Shown in pieces: positions 29,129 through 41,440 of a stretch of DNA of 64,000 bases. The stretch lies in assembly GCA_037074765.1 (NCBI GenBank), contig JBAMDO010000087.1:124001-188000 (forward strand). The letters run 5' to 3'. The stretch comes from Mansonella perstans (lineage: Eukaryota > Nematoda > Chromadorea > Rhabditida > Onchocercidae). How positions within the stretch are numbered: position 1 is the stretch's first letter; every line of letters begins with the position of its first letter. The notes beneath the pieces are model-generated. The model did not search any database and was not told the DNA's origin. It was given only the letters and a program-made list of their open reading frames with translations. The translations under genes and the position numbers were made by a program.

Positions 29129-32100
29129 ATTTTTTTTTTATTCTAATTCAGAATTTTTCATAAAACAAATAATCTCGCTGCTTAAAAATTATATTGTAAT
29201 TTCCTCATTTTTTCTCATTTTTAACCATATATTAAAACAGTGATATTAATTTGGAAGAGAAAACAGATTTTACGATAGCAAACAGTAAAAACGAATAGAA
29301 ACAAATTTATTGTTCTTTTTACATTGTTATTTGTTTACATATAATCATCATATTAATCTATCGTTATTTTCAAACAGTAAGTTCGTAATCCTTACACTTT
29401 TTTTTTTTAAAAAATAAAGATGAATTAACAAAAGTTTTTGAACTCTTTCTGCAATTCAAACTTAATAAATTTTACCGCTTCATTTGGTATCCCATCGAAA
29501 AGAAAGTAGCACTGGAGGAATAAATGAGAGTCAGTAATTTCACCTGAAACATATATTTAAAGTTAAGTATATGTATGTTACTGATTTACTAGTAAATCAG
29601 TTATATACACAAAACAAATATAACAGTTATACAATATAGTTATAAACGTTACAATGATTACAAATTTGAAATTGTGATATGTAAAAAAATATCAAAAATC
29701 AATGAAAGAAACAGACAAGAGAATGACGTACGTTTGAAGCAAGCGGGACACAACGGAAACATATCGAAATTTCTAGCTGATGTAGTGCACCAAAGATTGC
29801 ACCTATTGCAGATTAATGCGAAAACTACTTTCGAATTTGCATTGTACGAAAAACTAACTTGCCACCTGCAATATCGATCGTAAATAAAATTAGTGAATGA
29901 TTAAAAAATATTAGCATAAAACGTTTTACAGTACCGTCATTATTATATAACGAAAATAGTCATGTAAAAGTTTTTCAAAGCAATCTACTTAATTATTTCA
30001 TTAAATTAGTCCGCTTAATTCATTTCACCCCATTTCATTAACGATATAAAACAAAAAAGAAACAATAAAAAAGTTTTTAAGTCATTTCAAAAAAAATAAA
30101 CAAACAAATCAACCTCGAAAATTTCAAAACAGTTCCAGGCAACAAATTGCATAACAAACTCCACGCACTATCATTTCTTGAGCTTTCATCTTTACTAATT
30201 TTGGGGACTTTCACGCGTTCACACTTATCATCCGATTGGTTCTCATCTTCACATATTTCGTGAAGAGGCTAAAATAGATAAAAGTTGAGAAATATTGATC
30301 ATTAGGCATCAAACGTACAAATGAGAATAGATACCATTCAGTATATGATAGATATATCTATATTATAACAATAGTAACAGAGAGCTAAAATCGGAAAAAG
30401 AAATGCATTTCAGGATGCTACAAGTGGATTTTTTCTACTATCATATAGAACCTAGAAGTAACTATTATTGGATGCTTAAATTTTCGATATCATATAATTT
30501 CGAATGTGAGACAGCTCCAAGTGTTGAAAAATTGGGAAACATTTACAAAATGTACATAATCTTAGCATAGAAATACAAGAAATACATAAATCAATTACAC
30601 TTGTTGGCTTTACAGCTATTGCATCGCCATAAACTCCTTCCATATACGTTATCAAGAAATTCGAAAGTATGGTATTCCGTTGTCGATGTGATAGCTTCGA
30701 CAAATTTGTAAACAGATCTTCAAGAAACTTCAATTAGTAATTCAATTTCGCTCACTGGAAAATCATCTGTGCTTCTTCAGTGCAGTATATAACATCAATA
30801 TATGTGATTCCAACAGTTTGGAACTATCGGTAGTTGGATCAATTACGGAAGATTTTGAGAATCAACAATTCGATCAATTTCTTGGATATTGTTGCACTAG
30901 ACATAACGAGAAATTAAGTGCAAAACCATAAGTTTTCTATATTTCAACAATTCATCATTTTGATGGGCATGTTGAAGACAAATAAGATTTATGTTTCATT
31001 AAAACTAATAAACGCTTCAAATTGTGGTATTTCTTTAAACATCTTTAATCATTTTTTTCCTTTAACGTTTCAAAAATTAATTTATTATTATCCAGTTCTA
31101 ATCTACTTCCATCATAATTACATTCACTAAATGCTCAAATTCAAAGATTTCATATAATCTTTGATATATGACTTTAATATACACTATGCTAATTCCACCG
31201 TCAACATTAATAATTAGAAAGGTAAAAATATTGACACAACATCAAGGCGTATATTTCAGCATAACAAAGGAATGTTAACAGATATAAGAAAAAAAATTTT
31301 TAACCATCACTAAAAGAAAGAAATAACGTACCTCGATTATGAGCAAAAAGGCGTTCAAGGGTATGTCGGATAATAAATTGCACCGCCATTCCTGCTAAAT
31401 TGAATGATCGTTGAAGTTCTCCATTTTCATGTTGTTTTTTCTTCCATATATAAGTATAAATCCAACCCAACTGTACCGCATGAATTTGTCGCATTCGTTC
31501 TCTAGCGCAATATTCAAGTAATTCTGTCTGTTTATTATCCATGTGGTTCGTTGCGTCAAATGATTGTGTCGCAATAACTTGCTAAAAAATTTTTTCCTTC
31601 CAATAATTATTGCAACAGCACAAGAATTTTCGTAAATTTTCTCAATTAAACTGAATATTAGATGTTGATTTATTTTAAAAAAATGATACAAGCATCGATT
31701 TCTTTCTTTCCTTCACTTGTGAATATCATTTTAAAAAAACTGGTCCAAATATTAGTCGCTTAACTTACTCTATCTTTAGTTCGTCTAAGATGACGGATTG
31801 TAGAAAGTTAACATTTCTAAGCAAGAAAAAATCTAATATCACTAATAGGTTGAATATTATAGAATCTATCATAGAATATTTAAGGGTAAAAATAAATGTA
31901 GTACAGAAAAAGGACTACCTCTATGCCTGTCTCATTTGGATGTTGCTGCACATCTTCGACATTTCCTCCATTATCCTCAGTGTCAATTTGCATATCTGAT
32001 CCAAGTAAAGTGTTGTTAGCAATGAATTCATCAATATTACTAAAAATCAAAATTTAGAAAGTTTTTGCGCTTCTGTTGCAGAGAAAAGACTTCTATTAAA

Positions 32101-35100
32101 TGTTAATCACGTTATTCGTTAATAAAAAAGTATGGCTTAATATTTTAAATTAAAAAGTTTTTTCTGCAATACTTTTTTTTTTTTTGAAAAATACTCAGAA
32201 ATAGAAAAAAAAGCTAACCAAAATAATTGCCGCTGAAGAGAATCTAATAATCTCGAATTTATAACAGAAAATATTAAATATTTTAAAAAATGAAATATTA
32301 ATAGAAATATCAGCACACTAAATTTACAAAAATCTCTAAGAAAAATCTAAAAACATGCAATTGACTAACTGCAAAAGATCAAGTTTCAATTGGTCGTCAC
32401 CATCAAGAATGATAATTGACCTATTGTACTGTCGACCATCCCCATGCATTGTTAGAGCAATACCATTCTTTGTGTGATATAAATGAGCGTTAATCAGTAA
32501 TAGGACATCACCACACTGTAAAAGACTTGGATTTTAATTATTTTATGAGCGAAATTAAAAAAATATGAAATTAGTTTTTAATTTTTATAGCAACTAGATA
32601 AAAATTGCCATCATAAGAATACTATAAGTATAGCGTTAATGAATATCACTCATAAATAAATTCTTTTATTAGAAACTTAAAAATGAATATTTGTAATTGC
32701 TTAGCCAACAAAAAATCAAAAACTTTTTGATCCAAGTTAGTTAATTGTGATGTGCCCATCAATAATTTAAATAAAACTATCCATTCATTTTATCTTATTT
32801 ATTTGTTTAAATCTGATAAAAGTAAATAATTTGTTACCTTTATATTATTTAGAGCGAAAATAGCATGCTCTTCGTATAGCACTATATCACACCAATAGTT
32901 TGCTACTGTCATTTCCATTTTCTCATCTCGATATTTTACTTCGTGAATGAAATCAACATTAAGTACGAATGCTTTCCTTAAATCGTTTTGATTATAAGAA
33001 CTTAATAACATATAAACGTACTAAATAATGTATAATTTATGGTGGACAAATTCTAACTTCATCATTTGATGATAAAATTATTTTTGATTGAATGATTTCA
33101 ACGAACAGAATATCCGGGTGTAACTTTACAACAAAAAATTAGTGTTGATTAAATATTTACCATGTAATTATTATGCCAATAGTAAACGTCATGTTCTAAT
33201 ATCCCGACAGTTTCATAAAATTCAATGAAAATACCTCGGTGGTGAAGTAGTATCCCAACAACGCAATACCACATTGTTTCGATCATCAGTGAATAGGGCT
33301 ATCACCTAGAAATATAAATAACTTGTCGTCAAAAATATCTGCGCAATCAAGAATTTATATGTTCGTTGTACATGAAATTCAAAAAAGATAAAAATAAAGA
33401 GAAAGAAATGGATATTTTTGACCTTCGATTTATCTTTTTACAGCAAATTAAAAAAATCAAATCAACAAAATATAAATTTCGCTTTTAAACATTAAAACTG
33501 AACAGAAATTACTTGTACAATAACATCACTGTAACCGCCAAGCACAAGTTCATTCAAACGATGAACATTTGCATTTTTAATCAATTCATTTCTTTTCTCT
33601 TTATCAAGAAGCGTAACGCATCGGTTTGCCGGTGGGGCCGACGTTGTAGCATCTAGTTGAACATCCAAATTTCTGGTGTCATCTGAAGTACCAGGTAGGC
33701 TTTCCGATGTCATGGGTTGATTTTTTGTGGATAACATGCGTAATGAATTAACCTGAAACATAAGTAAAATTGCCATGCTATTCTTCCTGAGCTATCTATT
33801 TTGACTATGAATAATCGATTAGACCAGTGGTCTTTAAATGTAATTCTAAATACTAAATTCATATTTTTTCTTTCATAGATCAAATCAAAAGGTCACAGAT
33901 TTTACTATCGGAAAGGCCAAAATATGTTTATAATATAAAAATATATATTATAAACATATTTTAATATAAAATATTATTGAAACAGTTTTTTTAATATATT
34001 TTATAATATAAATATAAAATATAGTATTGGAAGAGTTTGAGTAAATTTTATAATATAAAATATAGTATTGGAAGAGTTTGAGTAAATTCATAATCGGAAA
34101 TCAGTAGGATAAAGGTTTATTTGGAATATTTCTTTGAATAATTCATTAAATGAAAAGATGAATATACAAAAGACATATTTCGATGCTTTAAATAATAAAT
34201 TATTTATGTAACTTGCATTACATTTTGTAAAAAACATATAGCTTGATGACCAGCTATGTGCAATTATCGGAATGTTATAACCACATAAAAGGCTAAGATC
34301 ACTTCTAAAGATCATTCAATCACTAAATCATCCAATTAACAGTGCCTCTTGATTCAGCTGGTATCAATGCAATCATCTATGTCGCCACTGAATCTCTACA
34401 GAATTACAAATCGTAAAATCCTCCAAATTTCCCGAGGACAACAAAGAAAAACAACCTAGGATCCACTTTCTCTGATAATCATTTTATGGCGTAGATAAGA
34501 ATAAAATCTCTTCTATAACTACTTCTGTCTGCTCCAATCGTCAAAAAACCATGACACTCACAGAATTTTAAAATTATCAAACAACCTTCTTTTCATAATC
34601 CGGAACTAAAGTAAACGTTGCTGATGACTGATATACGGGAGTAAAATTATCACCAGGCTGACCACTGAAGAGAAGAACAGCGAAACCAGCCGTTTTAAGC
34701 TTTCCATAGACAAACAACTTCTCATCTGCCATTTTTTTGATCTGAATAAAAAATATTAAAATAGCAACCATCAGTAAACAAAACAATGATAAAATCCTTT
34801 AATGAGAGTTGGCTCATATCAAAAACATCATTCATTTGGTGTAACATATTAATGTAATAATGGCATAACTGGAGAAATGATAATAAGATGATGGCGCTGG
34901 TTTTAACTCAAAAAAAAAAAAATATTAAATTGAAAATAAAAACATAGAATAAAGCGTTATACGATTCCATCATTTCCGCCTTAAGAATCATGATAAAAGA
35001 ATTACGCTAAATAAGGTATTAAAAATATTAGGTATGAACATAAATCATGAAAAGTATAAAACTACGAAACTGTGAAAACTAAATAAGAGGGATAAATTAT

Positions 35101-35959
35101 CAAAAAAAAAAGAACTTTTGCGCGATGCATTCGAATGATTTGACCGTTTTGTATTTGATCTGGAAAACTTTCCGATGGGTCACTATAAATAATACAGGTT
35201 GTTTCGGTATCTATGCTTCCATCACGTAACTTCAACTGTGTAATAACCAGAGCTGAAAGAATGAAAATTCTTAACTAATTTACAATAATACAACCACTAT
35301 AGCTATGATGAATAATTAATTACAACTACAATTACTATATATTTTAAGCATCTTTCAAAACAACAGCCAAAATATAAATAATTTTACCATCTTCTGATGC
35401 ATCTGTCGATTGTGTACGTATTTTCAAGTCGGATATAAATGCATATATGTTAAACTGTAACAAAATAGTTATATTTTTCAACATATAATCTAAGTTCGAT
35501 TTCTTATATATTAATTTGAACGATCATTATGTTATCATCGTTCAACACATACAACATACAGATGCATTGATACGCAAATAAAAGCCTTATAATAAAACGA
35601 GCAGTTTTGCTCCTTTTCATATAATTTTATCCTATTGCCCAAGAATATATAAAAAGTTCTGAGATAATAAATCATAACAGAACTTTACAGAAGCTTATTT
35701 AATACAAAACATACTGTTTTTTTTTTTTTTTTTTCGAAAACTTTTATAAAAATTTCAAAATATTTGCATTTTTTTTGATTGGTAATAAATGATTTGTAAT
35801 TTAGACAAGTATTCTATTATCATAATTTATATCAATCATTCAACTATTTTTGCAATAAATATTGTTGAAAATTCATATTTGTCATACCTTGAATTTCTCG
35901 TTAACTTTCTGTGATAATTTATCTAATTCTGCAAGCGCAATATATTGGTATTGTTTCAT
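28365..35959 (-). CDS. pot1: POT1 telomere end-binding protein (OB1 + OB2 + zinc-containing C-terminal region), about 702 aa
   Basis: Exons: 35959-35888, 35454-35388, 35252-35116, 34741-34586, 33752-33513, 33305-33235, 33000-32838, 32515-32370, 32039-31919, 31581-31332, 30754-30614, 30268-30114, 29865-29732, 29543-29476, 28784-28737, 28505-28365. OB1 (Telo_bind): [14 protein letters not shown], then [20 protein letters not shown] and [12 protein letters not shown]2: [48 protein letters not shown], then [10 protein letters not shown]. The C-terminal region holds Cys-X2-Cys pairs (ICNRCNLWC and LCPACFK), as in the zinc site of the human POT1 OB3. Human POT1 is 634 aa; role: binds the single-stranded telomeric G-overhang in the nucleus. 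All junctions keep phase except exon 11, which needs removal of one T at 30725-30727 to remain open. A trans-splice-like acceptor lies 9 nt before the ATG. The last exon could instead end at 28401. Confidence 0.85.
28902..29128 (+). rRNA. Partial 28S (LSU) rRNA fragment inside a POT1 intron
   Basis: 227 bp of highly conserved LSU sequence, from AGTGCTCTGAATG through CGCGGGTAAACGGCGGGAGT, ACTCTCTTAAGGTAGCCAAA, CGCGCATGAATGGATTAACG, CTATCTAGCGAAACCACAGC to GAAGACCCTGTTGAGCTTGA. It spans the sites used by the 28S-specific retroelements R2/R4 (after TTAAGGTAGC) and R1. It is antisense to POT1. It is not a functional rRNA: it is truncated, lies in an intron (29475-28785), and has a CTAATTC change in a near-invariant block (CTAATTA). 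It is flanked by about 25 bp imperfect direct repeats ATTCTAATTCAAAATTTCTC (about 28877) and ATTCTAATTCAGAATTTTTC (about 29140), the second preceded by a T tract. Confidence 0.92.
34001..34088. repeat. 41-47 bp tandem repeat, two copies
   Basis: TTATAATATAAA...TAGTATTGGAAGAGTTTGAG then TAAATT, in two tandem copies (34001-34047 and 34048-34088; the second has a 6 bp deletion). It lies in the POT1 intron between exons 4 and 5. Confidence 0.85.
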
Positions 35960-35968
35960 TCCAAAAAT

Positions 35969-35970
35969 CT
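35969..35970 (-). promoter_or_regulatory. Probable spliced-leader acceptor of POT1
   Basis: TTTCTTTTTAG lies 9 nt upstream of the POT1 ATG with no upstream exon apparent. This is the usual position of an SL1 trans-splice acceptor in nematode genes. Inference from position and sequence only. Confidence 0.4.
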
Positions 35971-36317
35971 AAAAAGAAATCAAAACTAAACTTTTTGTTC
36001 CTTTGCTTTTTCCTTTTCCTTAAAATATTTGCTAGGAAAATTGCAACAGAAATTATTCTACAATTTGTTAGGTGACATCTGTCTGTTCTAGCAAAAAATT
36101 ACCATTAAAACGTCATTAAATTCTCGCTACGAAATTCTCACACTATTTTATATTTCTTGTTGCTAAATTTCATCTTAACATTTTTCCCTTTTAAACTCTA
36201 TTCAATTACTTATAGAAAAATTATTTATCTAATCTGATAATTTGCTTTTAAAATTCATTTTCTACTCGACAAAACCTAACAAGCATTTAGGCTTAAATAA
36301 AATCCAAGATATAATTT

Positions 36318-36459
36318 ATAACGGCCTACAGCACAGCTAATATAATTCATAATGGCCTACGGTACAGCTAATATAATTCATAATGGCCTACGGTACAGCT
36401 AATATGATTCATAATGGCCTACAGTACAGCTAATATGATTCATAATGGCCTACAGTACC
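36318..36459. repeat. 31 bp minisatellite, about 4.5 copies
   Basis: Unit ATAATGGCCTACGGTACAGC then TAATATAATTC, with copy-to-copy changes (ACGG/ACAG, ATAATTC/ATGATTC). It lies between the 5' end of POT1 and the 3' end of TMEM39. The rest of 35971-37452 shows no gene. Confidence 0.9.
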
Positions 36460-37452
36460 AATTTTTTCTATTAACAACAAATGCCGAAAAGAGCTAACGA
36501 ATTTAATTGTCACAGATATAATGGTCTTAAAATGAATTTTTCAAATCTATCAAATTAATATCTTCAGTTGATTGCTATCATTTTTTATTCATTCAAAAAA
36601 TACAGTTCAGATTCGTTGATAACTTAACTTTCACATCCAAGATATGCCTACCAATAAGAAAAACGATAGCAATGAAATAGGCGATATCTGATTACCGAAA
36701 TTAAAATTATATTAATTATAATAAATTGATATCCTGTGTAAAATGAAGTTAATAAGGAGAATATAAGTTTACAATAGCATAATGTCATAAAGATATTTTA
36801 ATACTTAAACATGGCTATAAATGAATGAAGAAAATGCTTAATAATCAAATTAGCTATTGCCATAGGCAACCTTAATCTCCATGTGATCCCATAAATTCTG
36901 CAACATATTAATGAAGAATAACCATTTCATCTCAATTATTATCAACAAGCACTATGAGTTTCAAATCTTTCTTGCTTTTACTATTTTGAACTAGTTATTA
37001 CAATAATTATAGCTCAAATAAACTTTCATTGCAGACAAATGAATCAAAATGTACCTTTTCTTATATACGAAAAACGTTTTCCGATCCATAAATTTCAGTC
37101 AAAACATACTGAAACTATGAATGATTTATCTCTTCATGAAACTGAAATACTTCTTAAGGAATTTAAAGTAATATTAATAATAAAAAAATTCCTCGGAGAC
37201 TTCATGAACCTTTCTTTTTCAAATCTAAGCTTTTTTCTGCACTTTTAATTCTTAACTTTTTTCAGCACTACACAAGACCTTCAATATTGTATGAATATAG
37301 AACATATTTGTACAAATGAAAAAATTCACAATCGTAAAAATTATCACAAATCATCATCACATATCATTAAATGAACAACAAAGATGACAAATTATCAGCA
37401 TTATCACAGTTATAAACAATCGTCTGAAGCAGACCATCATGAATATTTTCCT

Positions 37453-40400
37453 TTATTCACATTGTTGCATTTGCTTAACTAATTGCAAATCTTCAGGAGA
37501 AGGCTTATAAATTCGGCCAATAATCACGCGATCTTTAAATGCCTAAAAAGTTCAGATTAAACAAAATCAGATACAATTCTAACAATTACACAAAATGTAA
37601 TTAGTGCCCACGCTCAAAATTTATAATCTGATTACAATTGGAGTAATAAATATTTCACACTGCATTAACACAACGAAATGTCAATGTCATTGCGACATGT
37701 AATATATTCCATTCATTAATGATTATTGCAATCTTAAAAGCGCAATTAGACGTGAAACAAATAGAATAATTTGAAAAAAGGTTTGTTGCGTTAACTAATT
37801 CTCGAAAATCCATGTGTCATTAAATCCAGCTGTCAGGAAGAAAATACCGCAGAAAATCATTAAACAGTTATGATGACACTATCGAAATGAAAGTAGTTTT
37901 CAAATGGGCAAAAAAGATTAATTTTCAAAGTAACCTTTGCTAGGAGAAGATAATTCGCAAATATGAGTAGTGCGAGCGTAACGATATGCTGCCAATCTGT
38001 TGTTAGTATCAACATCCAAAATTGAATAGCAATTAGTACCACTTGAAAAATTGTCATTGTGTTAATCAAAGTAACCGGATCACTACCAATTCGCTGAAGA
38101 TGAAAACAATTACAAGCTCGATGGTTGTTCTTTCAATCCAAACACCTGATCAGTTAATAGTAGGACAAATGATAACTTCATTCTATATAATATCCGATAC
38201 AATATCTCGAGAAGTCCAAGATATTGAAGTGCTGCATTTTTAACACTCATTTATTAGTGAATGACACTATCTGATTATCGTTGCTTACTTTATAGACAAA
38301 AGCAACGATATTATATCATAGACAAGTACAGTAAAGTCAGTTTTTCTAGGCGGAGATCATTTCAGTACTAATTTTTCCTTCATTTTGACTAACAAAAAAT
38401 AAGCTCACATAAAAACGAGAATGGTCCGAATCTCCAGGTTCAGCTGCGACACCCAATGTACCAATATTGGAAACAGCTTTGTAAAGTTGTCCTTGACGAC
38501 GAACAACAGAGCCATGCGCATAGAGTCCATCATGTTCAGACCAACTGCAAGTATTATCATGATGATTTAAAGATTTAAAAAATCTTTTTGAAATAACCTT
38601 ACTGTTATTTTTTTCAAAGTTAAAACAATGCGATTGAACATCTCGGAAAAGTTTTTCAACTTTCTTCTTTTAAAATTTTATAGTCATAACATGAAAAAAA
38701 GAGAAGAATAAGCAATTCAATAAACACTATAACATGTGGCGAATCGTTGAAAATTAATAAAAATTGACTAAAGTACACAATCAGTGCAATGAATCTTCTG
38801 ATAATGGATCTGTTAATGAATTCTAAATTATTCCATTCAATTTTCCTGCTGATTAAATATTAATTATGTCTCTTAAATTCATTTTATAGAAAAAACTAAC
38901 ACACTTACTCCGGATATATAGCATTTGTAGCGGTAGAATTCGTTGTTAGTGTCGAACTACTATCACCTCCACCGGTGGTAGCATTGTTACTACTGCTGTT
39001 ATTAATGCCACTATTACTAGTACTGCTAGTGGCATTGATACTAGTACTATTATAACAACTATTATTATTAATATTATTACTGCCACCATTATTGGCTACT
39101 GTTAATCGATCCAGCCGTTCCCATTTTCCAAGATGTGTAGCACAGCGATGTATCAAATCGCAGTATTGTAATGGTAGTAAATATGTCGCATAAAGTGAAA
39201 ACGATGTTAAAAATACGACACAAAATAGTTCCATAACCCAAACAATATCAATGTATAACTGTTGTGGTAAACCGGATGGTGATCGTTGCTAAAATCGTTT
39301 CAGCTTAAAATCTAATTAAAATGTAATTTTCATTTGGAATTATTGGAAAATACCAGATCAAAGAGTTGCAATGCCTTATCAAAGTCAGCATGCATCTCTA
39401 GTTTTAAACCAAAAAATGAAAACTTACAGGTGTAAAGACACATGGAACAAAAATTGAAAGATATGCCGTTGTTAAACCAGAAAAGAAGCAATGCTTGATT
39501 CGTAGACCGAAATCTTTCATTAAAACAGATACTTCTTCACGTATTTGTACTGAATAAATTAGCTAGTTATTTTTTTTTAAATTAAAGAAAATTCAAATTA
39601 CAACAATTTATATGAGAGAAAAAAAACCATTACATACATGGATTAGTGCTGCACATATGCACAACACTATCAACGTCGATAAGAATTGGTGGACGCATAA
39701 CATCACGACACAATGCAGTTACTTTTGATATTTCCGACAATGGCCTTCCATTAAGAAAAAACCAGAACTTTGTAGCACCACAGCGTATTTTATATGATAT
39801 GGTATCATGGAATAAGTACAAGAAGAAAAAAACTCTAAAAACTAACTTTTTTGAACAATTAAATTGCAAATTACAAATAGAATTAAAGCAAAATTAACTA
39901 ATATCAAGGATGACGGAAAAAAACGAAAAATCATTTCCAAGAACCAAAATTTTACTGTTACTCAAAATTTTTGCCCATGCTGTTTATTTACTTTTACTTC
40001 AATTTTTGTTATCCTTCCTTATCTTCTATGGCTAATTTTTTTCATCCTACTTTTTGAAAATATAATTCAAATTTGAAATAACAAACTTACGGATGCCCAA
40101 AGTAGAGCAATGACTTGAAAGGAAAATCAAAATAAACACGTGAAAAACTGAATAAAAATGATGTAGCAACCATCGCAAACATTGGTGTTTTAATGACTGC
40201 CCATTCAATAATATCCCATAATAAGCGATGACTCTTTGATCGATCTTGTCTGGCATTTGCTGCTAATTCGGTTATCTGTAGCAACATTTTTATTAAATTT
40301 AGTTTAAAAAACATTTAAATTCCAGTTATTCTTGCTTCCGAAATAATCAAAACAAAAAAAAGAAAGAAAACTAACAACCAAATTCATTTTTAATTACCGT

Positions 40401-41440
40401 TTTCCAAAAACATTTTGTCACCCGTATGCCAAGTAAAAGACCAACACACGATAGCAAATATGGATTAATTAAATGGAATTTCTGGAATCAATAAGATTTA
40501 AAATTACGAGGAATAGTTAACTTAGAGGCATCTTTTAATTATTTATATTCTATTTCATATATGTAAAAAGATAAATGGTAATGAGATTAATCAAATTATT
40601 AAAAATAAACCCAATAAATAGTAAAGTTATGAAAAAGTTACCAATGAATAATGCCAATATGATTTTGGCAACCACCACATTGTCTTGTACAAATTGAGAT
40701 ATTGCAAGAAAAGTGCTAATACGGAATAAAGGAACAGCGTACATTCAAAGAATAATTCACCTTGCCCTTGAGGCATTTCTGGCCAAATTGGATGAATCTG
40801 TGCCGTTACTTTACCATATACTTCACTCCTGAAAATAAATTTTTAATCGATTTTTTGTTTGTTTATGTTTAAAAAGGAAATTGTTTGCTTCACTAAATAT
40901 TGTTATTAAGTGAAGTAAACAATATTAAAAAGCGTATAGAGAATGTTAGAGAGTTTATTCATTTGATTGATTTACTTATGAACTGTAAAGCAAAATTTAA
41001 TTGCAAATTTCAGATTGTTTAAAAAATTTACATCCAAAATATCATTTATTATTTTATTGCCGTATTATTCGTCAAAATATCATTTTAATCAAATACCAAC
41101 ACCTATTTTTCAGCGTAATATATGAAGTGCTATAAGATTATCTAAATTACTTCTATTCAGCAAAGATTTTTGCTATATTTGTCATATTCAATGAAAGCTA
41201 AAATCATACTACAGTAATTTCTATAAATTTAATTTGTTAATATATCACCAAAAGAAGTTTTGTTTTCTTGCAATATATCTGTTCTGTAATAAATCCATAG
41301 TTCTTTTTTATATTTAATTTTCATAATTCATACCTTTTTCTTTCATCGATCCGTGCAACATTATTGGGCGTAGATGGCGCAACAGAAGCGCAAGGTCGAT
41401 TAGCACAATGTCGATTACGTAATGTTGGACGACTAACCAT
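37453..41440 (-). CDS. tmem-39: TMEM39 family multi-pass ER membrane protein, 548 aa
   Basis: Ten exons, all in phase: 41440-41334, 40828-40642, 40481-40398, 40275-40091, 39834-39638, 39549-39428, 39288-38909, 38544-38409, 38093-37935, 37542-37453. Family landmarks run in order: ELFFECTLFLYSVLALFLQY with NLYKTMWWLP (TM1); KFHLINPYLLSCVGLLLGIR; REEVSVLMKDFGLRIKH; the highly conserved LLPLQYCDLIHRCATHLGKW; the beta-rich HGSVVRRQGQLYKAV; and the C-terminal ILTTDWQHIVTLALLIFANY then FKDRVIIGRIYKP. Human TMEM39A is 488 aa. TMEM39 proteins sit in the ER and act in collagen secretion (C. elegans TMEM-39), PI4P/autophagy control and ER stress. The excess length is mostly an Asn/Ser/Thr/Gly-rich insert in exon 7 (about 38940-39110) right after the LGKW motif. 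The last 3.5 exons are duplicated at 22.4-24.0 kb. Confidence 0.92.
38940..39110 (-). repeat. Ser/Asn/Thr-rich trinucleotide tract in TMEM39 exon 7
   Basis: Runs of AAT, AGT and ACT codons encode a low-complexity NNN/SST stretch of roughly 55 residues within the coding exon, between the LGKWERLD and WSEHDG blocks. It is absent from vertebrate TMEM39 as I recall it. The paralogous remnant at about 23880-23990 differs here, consistent with slippage. Confidence 0.75.
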
